A stretch of 64,000 nucleotides of DNA from assembly GCF_030209445.1 (NCBI RefSeq), contig NZ_JARVSD010000011.1:310001-374000 (forward strand). Reading direction: 5' to 3'. The DNA is from Promicromonospora sp. MEB111. Its GTDB lineage: Bacteria; Actinomycetota; Actinomycetes; Actinomycetales; Cellulomonadaceae. Under the pieces are notes generated by a model, which was not told the origin of the DNA, made no database searches, and saw nothing but the letters and a program-made list of their open reading frames with translations. Position numbers and translations under genes: made by a program. Shown piece after piece: positions 26,544 to 36,009 of the stretch (positions are counted from its first letter, which is position 1; every line of letters starts with the position of its first letter).

Positions 26544-27539
26544 TCCAGGTGGACCGGAGACAGTCGGGGCGCGGGTTCTGGGGAGTGGCCGCCCAGGTGC
26601 TTGAGACGGGCAGCGACGACCGCCCCGATGCCTCCCGGGAGGTCGTTGTCGGCCGGCTTGAAGCGCAGCAGCACGATCTTCCCGGTCGCGAGCAGCCGGT
26701 TCTGCCGGGGTGCGTCCTTGACCAGGGCCTCCGGTGTGGAGTGCGGTCCGACGCCGTCGACCTCGACCACGAGCCATCGCCCGTCACGCAGCCGCCAGCC
26801 GAGGTCGCAGCGGCCGAGGAACTTCCCGTTCTCTCGGAACTCAACCTGGACGCGGTCCGGGGGTACGCCGTGGTCGATGCAGGAGAGGCGGGTACGTGTC
26901 TCCGCGGGGGACTCGTCCCCGCCGTCCGCGAGGCCGAGCCGACGTACGGCTTCCACGGATCCCCGGCGCCCGCGCAGCAGCCGTTCGACGTCGGCGCGCC
27001 CGGTCGTGCCGAGCAGGCCCTTGTTCAGGGCACTGCTGACCACGGCGACCGCGTCGTCCCGCGAGAGACCGGGCAGGGCCTGGGCCAGCGCGCACTCGAC
27101 CTTCGCGATGCGCCAGGAGCCGTGGACCTGGGACCCGAAGTTCCCGTACTGGCGCACGAGCACGCCGTCCCGCCCCTGATGGCGAGTGCCCCGGGGGGAA
27201 CGAGACCTCGGGGTCGATGCGCCGGGGCAGGCCGGCGACGCCGTGCAGGGCGAGTGCGGCGCACCCGACGGCAGCCGTTCCCGGCCAGACGAGCAGACCC
27301 TTCACCGCGGACCGGCGTCGGAGATGGTCGAAGTAGTCGTCCCTTACCCGCGTGGCCGGCGGAGCGGGGTCGGTGTCGACGACGCGGCCACCCTCCCTGC
27401 GCCAGACACTGCGGTCGACGAGCCGTCCGATGCGCCGCCGGTCGACGCCTGCGGCGTAGCACTGCCGCACGGAGACGAGGCCTTCCTGTCTGGCGGCGAG
27501 GTCGTGCAGCATCTGGGGGACCGCGGTGAGCGAACGCAT
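26540..27539 (-). pseudogene. Frameshifted AbiEi/DUF559-like gene
   Basis: The first part (from ATG 27537-27539) has an AbiEi-type winged-helix start, VRQCYAAGVDRRRIGRLVD, followed by VWREGG-like sequence. The second part, in another frame, continues with YGNFGSQVHGSWRIAKVECALAQ and a DUF559/Vsr-like nuclease core (VEVDGVGPHSTPEALVKDAPRQNRLL, IVLLRFK). The two join if one base is removed from the G6 run at 27193-27198, giving 332 aa. Such proteins are linked to type IV toxin-antitoxin or nuclease families in actinobacteria; no AbiEii toxin partner is adjacent. It could be a true pseudogene, phase variation or a sequencing error in the homopolymer. Inverted repeats bracket it. Confidence 0.75.
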
Positions 27540-27675
27540 GCGGGGATCAGATCACCGCGGAACCCGCCGTCGACGGCGCGCGGGCCGAGCCTGTGCACAA
27601 CCTCGCCGAACCCGGACCTGTGGTCGCGCTACGCCTCTGCTGCCACCTCAACCAGGGTCTGCCGGGCCAATGGTG

Positions 27676-27746
27676 CTGAGTGGCGTTCAGCAGGCCGGGG
27701 ACGACTGCGTGCGGTCCGGTGATGGTCGCCGACTGCCTGCTGATCC
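27676..27746. repeat. 71-bp hairpin element, right inverted copy
   Basis: It starts CTGAGTGGCGTTCAGCAGG and ends CCTGCTGATCC, with its own terminal inverted repeats (27687-27695 and 27735-27743). It is the inverted partner of 26473-26543. It lies in the 230-bp gap between the AbiEi-like gene and the HNH nuclease gene, and could also fold as a terminator for the latter. Confidence 0.7.
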
Positions 27747-27769
27747 ACCGTCAGAAAGGATCCGCCCCG

Positions 27770-28483
27770 TCAGGAGGCCGGGAGCGTCTCCGCCGGGCAG
27801 CTCGTCAGGACGTCCTCCATGGCGTCGTGCTCGGCCGGCGTGACCCACAGCTCGTACTTGGCCTTGACGGCGATCTGCCGCGCCACGTACTCGCAGCGGT
27901 AGGCCTGGTTCTCCGGCAGCCACTCCGAGGCGTCCTTGGCACCCTTGCCCATGTTGGCGGGGCCGTCCGAGGCGACGAGGTTGAGGGGGTCGTTCGCGAT
28001 GGCGACGCGCTTGTCCTTGTCCCAGTCGGCCGCGCCGGTGGTCCACGCGTTCATCAGGGCGACGACATGGTCGATCTGCACGGCGCCGGAGTTCTCGCCC
28101 CGCTCGAACTCGATGGTCTCGCCCGTGTACGGGTCGTCGAGCGTGCCGGAGGCCACCTGGCACGAGTCGCCGTCGGTGAGCACGAAGTCGTCGAGGTCGC
28201 GCTGGAGCATGTCGTTGCGGGTGTCGCAGCCGTTGTCGTCGGCGTCCTGCCAGGCGCTGCCGAAGTCGGACTCGCGGTCGTAGCCGTCCTCGGTGGCGGC
28301 GTCCTGGACGGTCAGCGTGTCCAGCGCCGCGAGGGCCGAACCCTCCGCGCCCTCGGCGGGGGCGACGTCGTCACCCAGGGACTTGACGACGAAGTTGCCG
28401 GCGAGCACCAGCGCCGCGACGGCGATGAGCACGAGCTGCAGGGTCTTACGGGTCTGGCTGGACTTCTTGGCTGTGGCGGACAC
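27770..28483 (-). CDS. Membrane-anchored or secreted HNH nuclease (DUF1524/GmrSD-like)
   Basis: This 237-residue protein has an N-terminal hydrophobic segment (LQLVLIAVAALVLAGNFVV, about 15-33) that is a signal anchor or uncleaved signal. The outer domain carries the HNH-type motif IDHVVALMNAW, then NDPLNLVASDGPANMGKG and ASEWLP, as in DUF1524 HNH proteins, and two spaced cysteines around CDTRNDML and CQVASG. An extracytoplasmic nuclease that degrades environmental or incoming DNA is likely. The GTG at 28483 follows GAGGGG. It is divergent from the Gfo/Idh gene. Confidence 0.85.
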   Translation of the reverse strand: MSATAKKSSQTRKTLQLVLIAVAALVLAGNFVVKSLGDDVAPAEGAEGSALAALDTLTVQDAATEDGYDRESDFGSAWQDADDNGCDTRNDMLQRDLDDFVLTDGDSCQVASGTLDDPYTGETIEFERGENSGAVQIDHVVALMNAWTTGAADWDKDKRVAIANDPLNLVASDGPANMGKGAKDASEWLPENQAYRCEYVARQIAVKAKYELWVTPAEHDAMEDVLTSCPAETLPAS

Positions 28484-28636
28484 GAGCCCCTCAATCTGTC
28501 GGCCGTTGGTCCGACCAAAGATGGCCGGACAAAGTCTAAGAACGTGCGAAACGCACCTCTTGCCCCAGTCTGCCAGAGTTGTGTTACGGGAATTAAGCGG
28601 CTGACCAGTAATCTCGCGTCGCTGCGTCCCGCGGGG

Positions 28637-28642
28637 CACGAT
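28637..28642 (+). promoter_or_regulatory. Predicted -10 element, leaderless Gfo/Idh gene
   Basis: CACGAT is followed by 6 nt (GGGGCC) and then the ATG at 28649. Confidence 0.4.
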
Positions 28643-28648
28643 GGGGCC

Positions 28649-29737
28649 ATGGCACTTCGGATCGGGATTGTCGGCTACGGCGGCGCGGGCAGGCAAATTC
28701 ACGCTCGGCTGGCGCGAGCTGCGGGTATGTCGGTAACGGCGGTCGTCGCGCGCGACTCGGGACGGCGCGTCCAGGCGGCCGGTGACTGGCCCGGCGCGCG
28801 GCTCTTCAACGACCTGCCCTCGATGCTGGCGGAGCCCGGTCTCTACGACCTGGTCGTCATCGCCAGCCCCTCCTCCCTGCACGCCGAGCACGCGAACGCC
28901 GTCTCCGTGGCGGGCAAGCCCTTCGTGCTGGACAAGCCGATCGCGACCACGGCGGCGGAGGCCCGCCGGGTGGTGGCCGCGGCGTCGTCGTCGGGCACGC
29001 CGTTCACCGTGTTCCACAACCGGCGCTGGGACCCGGAGCAGCTCACGCTGAAGGCCCTTCTGGACCGGGGCGACCTCGGCAAGGTGCACACCTTCGAGCG
29101 GCACTGGGAGCGCTGGCGGCCCAAGCCCCAGCAGCGGTGGAAGGAGAACGACGTCGTGGGCGGCGGGCTCCTGCTCGACCTCGGCCCGCACCTCGTGGAC
29201 TCGGCCACCCAGCTGTTCGGGCCGGTGGTCTCCGTGTACGCCGAGACCCGCTCGCTCTCGACGCCCACCGAGGACGACGTGTTCCTCGTGCTGCACCACG
29301 CCGCGCCGGGCACCAGGCCCGGTGCGGTCCCGGGGCGCGCCGCGGCCGCCGACGTCCTGTTCGGCGTCGAGCCGCCCGCCAAGGGCGTGGTCTCCCGGCT
29401 GTGGGCCGGTTCCCTGGTCGGCGCCCCCGGACCGCGCACCCGTGTGCTCGGCGACGGGGGCGCGTACCTGGTGAACTCGTTCGAGGGCGACGCGTCGCCC
29501 TTCGACGTGCTCGACGACGACCAGCCCGAGGGCACCCACGGCTGGCTCACCCGCGGCCGCGAGCGGACCGCCGTGCCGCAGCCCCGCGGCGGCCACGGCG
29601 ACTTCTACTCCGCCGTGGCCGAGTGGCTCGCCGGCGAGGCCGACGTGCCCGTCGATCCCGCCGACGCCGTCCGGACCGCGGAGGTCCTGGACGCGGCCCG
29701 GGTCTCGGCCAAGGAGGGGCGGCTCGTCGACGTGTGA
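28649..29737 (+). CDS. Gfo/Idh/MocA-family oxidoreductase
   Basis: This 362-residue NAD(P)-dependent dehydrogenase is of the sugar/inositol dehydrogenase fold. The Rossmann motif is IGIVGYGGAGRQIHARLA, then LVVIASPSSLHAEHANA, the catalytic Lys in VLDKPIATTAAEA (EKP-like, with Asp for Glu), FHNRRWDPEQLTL, and GGGLLLDLGPHLVDSATQLFG with the catalytic histidine. The substrate is unknown; YdgJ/YvaA-type oxidoreductases look closest. The ATG follows a CACGAT hexamer at 6 nt. It is followed by an unrelated pseudokinase after 98 nt. Confidence 0.9.
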   Translation: MALRIGIVGYGGAGRQIHARLARAAGMSVTAVVARDSGRRVQAAGDWPGARLFNDLPSMLAEPGLYDLVVIASPSSLHAEHANAVSVAGKPFVLDKPIATTAAEARRVVAAASSSGTPFTVFHNRRWDPEQLTLKALLDRGDLGKVHTFERHWERWRPKPQQRWKENDVVGGGLLLDLGPHLVDSATQLFGPVVSVYAETRSLSTPTEDDVFLVLHHAAPGTRPGAVPGRAAAADVLFGVEPPAKGVVSRLWAGSLVGAPGPRTRVLGDGGAYLVNSFEGDASPFDVLDDDQPEGTHGWLTRGRERTAVPQPRGGHGDFYSAVAEWLAGEADVPVDPADAVRTAEVLDAARVSAKEGRLVDV

Positions 29738-29835
29738 TTCCCTGCGTGTACCCAGGAGTTCACCCACAGGGCGTCGAATTCGGCAAATCCTGTGGATAAA
29801 GAGCGGGCTCCGATTCACGGAGTTCTCATGATCGG

Positions 29836-31299
29836 GTGCACTACATCGAATCCGCGGAACTGGTCCGCGTAGCCGTCCCCACCGAGGCCGCGGCACGGGA
29901 GCTTCTGGTGCGCCGCCTGGACACCCTCGCGACACTGGACCACCCCCATCTCGTGCCGCTCATCGCCATCTCGCCGAACGGCCCGGACAACCTCGACGTC
30001 CGGCTGTCGCGGACGGGCGCGGTCGACCTGCCGACCGCCGTCGGCTCGCGCGGTCCCCTGACCGCCGCCGAGGGCGCCGGGATCACCGTCGCCATCGCGC
30101 AGGCGCTCGCCGCGCTGCACAGCGTGGGCCTGGTCCACGGCGGCGTGCGGCCCACGGACGTGCTGCTGCGCAGCGACGGGAGCGCCGTGCTGCGCCCGCG
30201 CGTCACGCTGCCCGAGCACAGCGACGACCCGGTCGACGTCACCTCGCTGGCCACACTGGTCGAGTCGGTGCTGGGCTTCCCCGGGCCGAGCCTGGACTCC
30301 AAGGCCGACCAGGCGCTGCGGGCCGTCCTGGCCCGCGCCCGGGCGGAGGACCCGCGCGACCGGCCCGAGCCGGGCACGCTCGCGGCGCTCGCGAACGACG
30401 CCGTGACGCCGCAGCCGGTGCGCCTCCCGGACGCCTCCGCCCTCGTCTCGGCCGCCATCAGCGGTCCCGTGCCCATCGCCGGTCACGTGCCGCTCGGCGC
30501 GCACACGCCGTCGGCCTGGCGCTCCGCGGCCAAGACGCTGACAGGCTCCATCGCGGCGGTCGACGCACGCTCCTGGGCGACCAGCGCGCGGCGCCGGGCG
30601 ACGATGCCCGTCACGGGCCGGGCCGCCGGCGCACGACCGGGCGCGCGGGCCGCCGAGCCGCGCGTCACCGCGGGCTCCGTGCTCGCGACGGTCATGATCG
30701 CCGCCGGCGTGGTCACGGGGATCACGGCGGGGGTCACCGCCCTGCCCGAGGCGTTCGGCGGCGAGGAGCCCGCCGTCGCGGCGCCCTCACCCGAGGCCTC
30801 CACCCCCGTCTGGGGCGGCATCAACCCGGTGAGCAACGCCAAGGACCCGGCAGGCGCCGCGGTCGAGCTCACCGAGCGTCGCCTCGCGCTGCTGGCGGGC
30901 GCCGTCTCCGACATCAGCACGGTCAACCTGGAGGGCTCGCCGGCCTACCTTGCCGACCAGCAGATCCTCGACGAGCTCAAGCAGAACCGGTCCCAGGTGG
31001 TCGGCGCGTCCGCCGAGGTGGAGTCCATCGAGGTCGTGACCCAGGGCCCTGGTGCCGCGTCGGCCGTGCAGAGCGCGACCACGGCGTCGCGCAAGACGGT
31101 GCAGACGTCGGACGACGCCGCCGAGCAGACGTCCGCCAAGAAGGTGCCGATCGAGGCGATCGTGCGGATCCAGTACACGATCACCGCGCACCGGCAGGTG
31201 TCCGCCGACGGCGAGACGGCGGTGCCGGCATCGAAGGAGTCCGCCGACCTGACCCTGGTCTGGACGCCGGCCGGTTGGCGGGTCAGCGAGGTCCGCTGA
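29836..31299 (+). CDS. Membrane pseudokinase-like protein
   Basis: This 487-residue protein has a kinase-like cytoplasmic part that lacks the catalytic residues. The region equivalent to HRDLKPxN reads HGGVRPTDVLL, no DFG motif follows, and no glycine-rich loop or VAIK lysine is visible at the short N-terminus (LDHPHLVPLIAIS). A proline/alanine-rich linker leads to one transmembrane helix near residues 277-300 (GSVLATVMIAAGVVTGITAG). About 185 residues outside the cell follow, ending VWTPAGWRVSEVR. This topology resembles the mycobacterial MviN-fused pseudokinase module, but MviN is absent here. GTG 29836 is the start. The ligand is unknown. Confidence 0.7.
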   Translation: MHYIESAELVRVAVPTEAAARELLVRRLDTLATLDHPHLVPLIAISPNGPDNLDVRLSRTGAVDLPTAVGSRGPLTAAEGAGITVAIAQALAALHSVGLVHGGVRPTDVLLRSDGSAVLRPRVTLPEHSDDPVDVTSLATLVESVLGFPGPSLDSKADQALRAVLARARAEDPRDRPEPGTLAALANDAVTPQPVRLPDASALVSAAISGPVPIAGHVPLGAHTPSAWRSAAKTLTGSIAAVDARSWATSARRRATMPVTGRAAGARPGARAAEPRVTAGSVLATVMIAAGVVTGITAGVTALPEAFGGEEPAVAAPSPEASTPVWGGINPVSNAKDPAGAAVELTERRLALLAGAVSDISTVNLEGSPAYLADQQILDELKQNRSQVVGASAEVESIEVVTQGPGAASAVQSATTASRKTVQTSDDAAEQTSAKKVPIEAIVRIQYTITAHRQVSADGETAVPASKESADLTLVWTPAGWRVSEVR

Positions 31300-31359
31300 C
31301 CCGGTGCTGCCAGGCGGGCCGGTCCGGTCCGCCGGGCCCGCCGGGCGCGCCGGGCCGGC

Positions 31360-32283
31360 TCAGCGTCCGACGACCCAGCGCGCCGCCTCCTCGGGGGCGG
31401 TGTGCGTCCAGGTGAACCCGGTGCGGTTGAGCACCGCGGGGACGACCCGCTGGGAGGCCACGAGGTCGCCGGCGAACTCTCCGAGCGCGATCCGCAGGGC
31501 GAACCGGGGCACCGTCAGGGCAGCGGGCCGGTGGAGGGCCTGGGCGAGTGCCCGGGTCAGGTCCCGGTTGGTGGTGGGCTCGGGCGCCACGGCGTTGACG
31601 GGGCCGCGCACGTCCGCGCCGATGACGTGGCGGATCGCCGCGACCTCGTCGGTGAGCGTGATCCAGCTCCACCACTGCCGGCCATTGCCGAGCGGCCCGC
31701 CCACACCGAGGCGCAGGAGCGGCAGCAGCCTGCCGAGCGCCCCGCCCGACGGCGCGAGCACGATGCCGCTGCGCAGCCAGACGACGCGGGCCCCGGCGGC
31801 GGTGGCGGGCGCCGTGGCGTTCTCCCAGGCCTTGACCAGGCCCGCGAGGAAGTCGTCCCCACGTTCCGACGCCTCGGTCAGGACCTCGTCCCCGCGGTCC
31901 CCGTACGCCCCGATCGCCGACGCGTTGACCAGCACCGGCGGGCCGTCCAGGCGCGCGATCGTGCGGGCGAGCAGGCTCGTCGTCGTGGTGCGCGAGCCCA
32001 GGAGCTTCTGCTTGTAGGCCGGGGTCCAGCGGTGGTCACCGATCCCCGCCCCGGCCAGGTTCACGACGGCGTCCGCGCCCTCCAGCGCGGCCTGGTCCAG
32101 CTCGCCGGTGCGCGGGTCCCACGGCACGTGCCGGACGCCGCGCGGGCCCGCGGCGGCCTCGGCGGAACCGGACGACTCGCTCCCGCGCCGCACCAGGCGG
32201 CGCACGCCGTGCCCTCGGGCGACGAGGTCCGCGACCAGCGCGGAGCCGATGAGGCCGTGCGACCCGGCCACGACTACGTCCAT
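31360..32283 (-). CDS. TIGR01777-family SDR (sugar epimerase-like)
   Basis: This 307-residue extended SDR has the NAD(P) motif VVAGSHGLIGSALVADL, AVVNLAGAGIGDHRWTPAYK, LVNASAIGAYGDRGDEVLTE (SAIGAYG replaces the usual Y-x-x-x-K signature), VWLRSGIVLAPSGGALGRLLPLLRLGVGGPLGNGRQWWSWI and the C-terminal DUF1731-type region (AGDLVASQRVVPAVLNRTGF). Proteins of this family are related to the cell-division inhibitor SulA-like YfcH; the substrate is unknown. A TAGATT hexamer lies 6 nt before the ATG. Confidence 0.9.
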   Translation of the reverse strand: MDVVVAGSHGLIGSALVADLVARGHGVRRLVRRGSESSGSAEAAAGPRGVRHVPWDPRTGELDQAALEGADAVVNLAGAGIGDHRWTPAYKQKLLGSRTTTTSLLARTIARLDGPPVLVNASAIGAYGDRGDEVLTEASERGDDFLAGLVKAWENATAPATAAGARVVWLRSGIVLAPSGGALGRLLPLLRLGVGGPLGNGRQWWSWITLTDEVAAIRHVIGADVRGPVNAVAPEPTTNRDLTRALAQALHRPAALTVPRFALRIALGEFAGDLVASQRVVPAVLNRTGFTWTHTAPEEAARWVVGR

Positions 32284-32289
32284 GCCGCG

Positions 32290-32295
32290 AATCTA
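32290..32295 (-). promoter_or_regulatory. Predicted -10 element, leaderless SDR gene
   Basis: On the minus strand, TAGATT is followed by CGCGGC and then the ATG at 32283. This is one of the clearest 6-nt cases in the window. Confidence 0.5.
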
Positions 32296-32349
32296 GCCTG
32301 CCCGACGGCGGGGCACCGACGGCATGGCACCGACAGCGGACAGACGGCT

Positions 32350-32379
32350 GTGGCCGGTCCCGAACCCGGAACCGGCCAC
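32350..32379 (-). terminator. Hairpin downstream of sucB
   Basis: Arms GTGGCCGGT and ACCGGCCAC (9 bp) with a 12-nt loop lie 63 nt past the sucB stop. Confidence 0.45.
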
Positions 32380-32441
32380 CACCCGCTGCTGCGGGGTCGG
32401 CGTCAGGTGCGTGAGCTACCCGGCCGACCCGTGGGACGTCG

Positions 32442-34262
32442 TCAGAGACCGACCTCGGCCTCGAACGCGCCCTCCTCGATCCGGTTCTTGATCGCGGTGA
32501 GGAAGCGCGCGGCGTCCGCACCGTCGACCAGGCGGTGGTCGTAGGACAGGAAGATGTACGCCATCGAGCGCACCGCGATGCTCTCGTTGCCCTCCGCGTC
32601 GGTCACCACGACCGGGCGCTTGGTGATGGTGCCCGTACCCAGGATGGCCGCGTGGCCCAGCGGCACGATCGGCGTGTCGATGAGGGAGCCGCCGGAGCCG
32701 GTGTTCGTGATGTTGAACGTCCCGCCCGAGAGCTCGTCCGGCGTCACCTTGTTGGCGCGGGTGCGCGCACCCAGGTCCTGGATCTGCCGGGCGATGCCCG
32801 CCAGGTTCAGGTCGCCCGCGTTCTTGATGACCGGGACCACGAGGCCACGCTCGGTGTCGACGGCGATGCCGACGTTCTCCGAGCCGTGGTAGGTGATCTC
32901 GCCCTTCTCGGTGTCGATCGTGGCGTTGATCTTCGGGTACGCCTTGAGCGCCTCGACGGCGGCCAGCGTGAAGAACGGCAGGAAGGTCAGCTTCGCGCCC
33001 TCGCGCGCGGCGAACGACTCCTTGGCCTTCCCCCGGAGCTTCGCGACGCGGGTGACGTCGACCTCCAGGACCGTGGTCAGCTGGGCCTGCGACTGGACGG
33101 CCTCGAGCATGCGCTCGGCGACGATCTTGCGCAGGCGCGACATCTTCTCCGTGGTGCCGCGCAGCGGCGACACCTCGAGCTTGGTCGCGGCGGGCGCCTT
33201 CGCAGCAGGTGCGGCAGCGGCGGCGGGTGCCGGGGCGGCCTTGGCCTCGGCGGCGGCGAGCACGTCCTCCTTGCGGATGCGGCCACCGACACCGGTGCCC
33301 TTCACCTCCGCGACGTCGACGCCCTTCTCCGCGGCGAGCTTGCGCACGAGCGGGGTCAGGTACGAGCCGATGGTGCGACCGCCCGCGGCGGCGGGAGCAG
33401 CGGCGGCGGGCGCCGGAGCAGCAGGCGCCGGAGCGGCCGCGGCCGGTGCCGGCGCGGCAGGCGCGGGGGCAGGTGCCGGAGCCGGAGCAGCGGGCGCCGG
33501 GGCAGCGGGTGCTGGGGCAGCGGGTGCCGGAGCAGCCGGAGCGGCGGCCGGTGCAGCAGCGGCGGGGGCCGGAGCCGGAGCAGCAGGCGCCGGAGCAGCA
33601 GCCGGAGCGGCGGCGCCGGAACCGACGCGGGCCAGGATGGCGCCGACCTCGACGGTCTCGTCCTCCTTGACCAGGATCTCCTGGAGCGTCCCCGCGACGG
33701 GCGACGGGATCTCGGTGTCGACCTTGTCGGTCGAGACCTCGAGCAGGGGCTCGTCGACGGCGACGTCGTCACCGACCTCCTTGAGCCAGCGCGTCACGGT
33801 GCCCTCGGTGACCGACTCGCCCAGCGCGGGCAGCGGCACGTCGGTGCCGGCACCGGCCGGAGCCGGCGCGGGCGCCTCGGCCGGAGCCTCGGCAGGGGCG
33901 GGCGACTCCGCCGCGGGTGCCTCGGCGGGAGCGGCCTCGGCCGGCTCGGGCGTCGCCTCCGGGGCGGGGGCCTCGGCAGCGGCGGGCTCGGCGGCAGGCG
34001 CTGCCGGGGCGGCACCGGATCCGGAGCCGTCGCCGATGACGGCGAGGGTGGCGCCGACCTCCACGGTGTCGTCCTCCTGGACGAGGATCTGCTCGAGCAC
34101 GCCGGCGATCGGCGACGGGATCTCGGTGTCGACCTTGTCGGTCGACACCTCGAGCAGCGGCTCGTCGACGGCGACCTCGTCGCCGACAGCCTTGAGCCAG
34201 CGGGTGACAGTGCCCTCGGTGACGGATTCGCCGAGGGCCGGCAGCTGCACGTTCTCAGACAT
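32442..34262 (-). CDS. sucB: 2-oxoacid dehydrogenase E2 (dihydrolipoyl acyltransferase)
   Basis: This 606-residue E2 component transfers the acyl group from E1 to CoA. It carries two N-terminal lipoyl domains, each with the lysine motif [14 protein letters not shown], joined by Ala/Pro/Glu-rich linkers. A peripheral subunit-binding domain follows ([33 protein letters not shown]). The C-terminal catalytic domain has [19 protein letters not shown]. Two lipoyl domains and the SucB annotation are common in actinobacteria, where E2 is shared by PDH and OGDH; which complex is served here is not decidable. It lies 29 nt behind lpdA and is probably cotranscribed. LipB and LipA (25-26 kb) make its cofactor. 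Confidence 0.94.
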   Translation of the reverse strand: MSENVQLPALGESVTEGTVTRWLKAVGDEVAVDEPLLEVSTDKVDTEIPSPIAGVLEQILVQEDDTVEVGATLAVIGDGSGSGAAPAAPAAEPAAAEAPAPEATPEPAEAAPAEAPAAESPAPAEAPAEAPAPAPAGAGTDVPLPALGESVTEGTVTRWLKEVGDDVAVDEPLLEVSTDKVDTEIPSPVAGTLQEILVKEDETVEVGAILARVGSGAAAPAAAPAPAAPAPAPAAAAPAAAPAAPAPAAPAPAAPAPAAPAPAPAPAPAAPAPAAAAPAPAAPAPAAAAPAAAGGRTIGSYLTPLVRKLAAEKGVDVAEVKGTGVGGRIRKEDVLAAAEAKAAPAPAAAAAPAAKAPAATKLEVSPLRGTTEKMSRLRKIVAERMLEAVQSQAQLTTVLEVDVTRVAKLRGKAKESFAAREGAKLTFLPFFTLAAVEALKAYPKINATIDTEKGEITYHGSENVGIAVDTERGLVVPVIKNAGDLNLAGIARQIQDLGARTRANKVTPDELSGGTFNITNTGSGGSLIDTPIVPLGHAAILGTGTITKRPVVVTDAEGNESIAVRSMAYIFLSYDHRLVDGADAARFLTAIKNRIEEGAFEAEVGL

Positions 34263-34291
34263 GACCTGTGGGGTCTCCTTTGTCGTTATGG

Positions 34292-35710
34292 TCAGTTGTG
34301 GGCGTGCAGAGGCTTGCCGGCCAGTGCCATGTGTGCCTCTCCGAGTGCCTCGTTCTGGGTGGGATGTGCGTGGACGAGCGAGGCGACGTCCTCAGGGAAC
34401 GCCTCCCAGCCCACGATGAGCTGGCCCTCGCCGATCAGCTCGCCCACGCGCGAGCCGATCAGGTGCATACCGACCACGGGTCCGTCCTTGCGGCGCACGA
34501 GCTTCGCGAAGCCCTGGGTACCCAGGATCTTGCTCTTGCCGTTGCCCGCCAGGTTGTACTCGATGGTCTCCACCCCGTCCGGGCCGTACAGCTCGGCGGC
34601 CCGTGCCTCTGTGACGCCGACCGACGCCACCTCCGGCTCGCAGTAGGTGACGCGCGGGATCGTCGCCTCGTCGATCGGTGCGGGCGACAGGCCCGCGATC
34701 TGCTCGGCCACGAAGATGCCCTGCGCGAACCCGCGGTGGGCCAGCTGCAGGCCGGGCACGATGTCACCGACGGCCCAGACCTGCCCGCCGGCCGGCGTCG
34801 GGACGCCGGTGCGGAGCAGCTCGTCGGTCAGCACGAACCCGCGGTCGACGCGCACACCGGCGGCCTCGTAGCCGAGGTCGGCGGTCCGCGCTCCGCGCCC
34901 GACGGCGACGAGCAGAAGCTCGGCGTCGAACGTGGTGCCCGACTCCAGCTCGACCTGGACGCCGTCGTCGGACTGCTTGGCCTGGGCGAAGCGCTCGCCC
35001 AGGGAGAACTTGATGCCACGCTTGCGGAACGCGCGCTCCAGCGCCTTCGAGAGGGCGACGTCCTCGTTGGGGACGAGGTGGGGCAGCGCCTCGACGATCT
35101 GCACGTCGGCGCCGAAGGACTTCCAGACGCTGGCGAACTCCACGCCGATCACGCCGCCGCCGAGCACCACGACCGACTTGGGCACGGTGTCCAGCGTGAG
35201 CGCCTGGTCGGAGGTGAGGATGCGGCCGCCGAGCTCCAGGCCGGGCAGCGTCTTCGCGTACGAGCCGGTCGCGAGCACCACGTGGGTGCCGGTCCAGCTG
35301 GTCTTCGCGCCGTCCGCGGCGGTGACCTCGACGACGCCGGGGGAGGCGAGCGTGCCGTGCCCCTCGACGACGGTGATCTTCCGCGAGGCGATCAGCCCCT
35401 GCAGGCCCTTGTAGAGGCCGGCGACCACGGAGTCCTTGTAGGCGAGCACGCCGGGCATGTCGATGCCGTCCAGCGAGGTGCGCACACCGAACTGCGCGCC
35501 GTGCGTGGCGGCGTCGGCCACCTCGGCGGCGTGGAGCAGCGCCTTGGTGGGGACGCAGCCCACGTGCAGGCACGTTCCGCCGAGCTTGCCCTCCTCCACG
35601 AGGGCCACGCTCAGGCCCAGCTGTGCGGAGCGGAGCGCGGTGGCGTAGCCGCCGCTTCCCCCGCCGAGCACGACGACGTCGAACGTGGTCGGACTGTCAT
35701 GCGTAGGCAC
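34292..35710 (-). CDS. lpdA: Dihydrolipoyl dehydrogenase (E3)
   Basis: LpdA re-oxidises the dihydrolipoyl groups of E2 with NAD+ and FAD. The 472-residue flavoprotein has the FAD motif [21 protein letters not shown], the redox-active disulfide [16 protein letters not shown], the NAD motif [38 protein letters not shown] and the C-terminal active-site HAHPTQNEA (His-Glu pair). GTG at 35710 is chosen because GAGGAG lies 8-9 nt before it and family members start just ahead of the FAD motif. sucB follows after 29 nt. Confidence 0.95.
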   Translation of the reverse strand: MPTHDSPTTFDVVVLGGGSGGYATALRSAQLGLSVALVEEGKLGGTCLHVGCVPTKALLHAAEVADAATHGAQFGVRTSLDGIDMPGVLAYKDSVVAGLYKGLQGLIASRKITVVEGHGTLASPGVVEVTAADGAKTSWTGTHVVLATGSYAKTLPGLELGGRILTSDQALTLDTVPKSVVVLGGGVIGVEFASVWKSFGADVQIVEALPHLVPNEDVALSKALERAFRKRGIKFSLGERFAQAKQSDDGVQVELESGTTFDAELLLVAVGRGARTADLGYEAAGVRVDRGFVLTDELLRTGVPTPAGGQVWAVGDIVPGLQLAHRGFAQGIFVAEQIAGLSPAPIDEATIPRVTYCEPEVASVGVTEARAAELYGPDGVETIEYNLAGNGKSKILGTQGFAKLVRRKDGPVVGMHLIGSRVGELIGEGQLIVGWEAFPEDVASLVHAHPTQNEALGEAHMALAGKPLHAHN

Positions 35711-36009
35711 GTGCTGGCTCCTCGTTGACTCTGCGGCGGTGACCGCTCGGCTTCGTCGGCTGCGTGGGTTGTCGCCGCATGCCATCTTGACACTTCAGCG
35801 GGCGTGGCCCCAATCGTGTACGCGGCTTGTCGGGTGTGACCGTGGCGACATTGACGCTCCGGCGGCCCTGTGACAGGACGGCGTGCCCGGTCCGTGCCCG
35901 CTCCGTGCCCGGTCCGTGCTGGGACGGTCGGCGGCGAGAAGGTGCGAGTTTCCTGCGATGTGCGTGGAGATGCCTAGGACAGCGCCGGTCTCGCTAGTAC
36001 CCTCGGTGC
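35711..36009. promoter_or_regulatory. Divergent intergenic region, lpdA / 116-aa protein
   Basis: This 299-bp region holds the lpdA promoter (minus) and a short-leader promoter for the plus gene (TACCCT at 35998-36003, 6 nt before ATG 36010). Its middle carries a tandem 11-bp repeat (35886-35918). Confidence 0.4.
35886..35918. repeat. Three tandem 11-bp units
   Basis: CCCGGTCCGTG occurs three times in direct order, the middle copy with one G-to-C change, in the gap between lpdA and the next gene. Confidence 0.8.

Noticed and set aside
33400-33620. Repetitive Ala/Pro/Gly stretch as a DNA repeat element
   Set aside because: It is the coding sequence of the flexible linker between the lipoyl and binding domains of SucB, so no separate element is needed.
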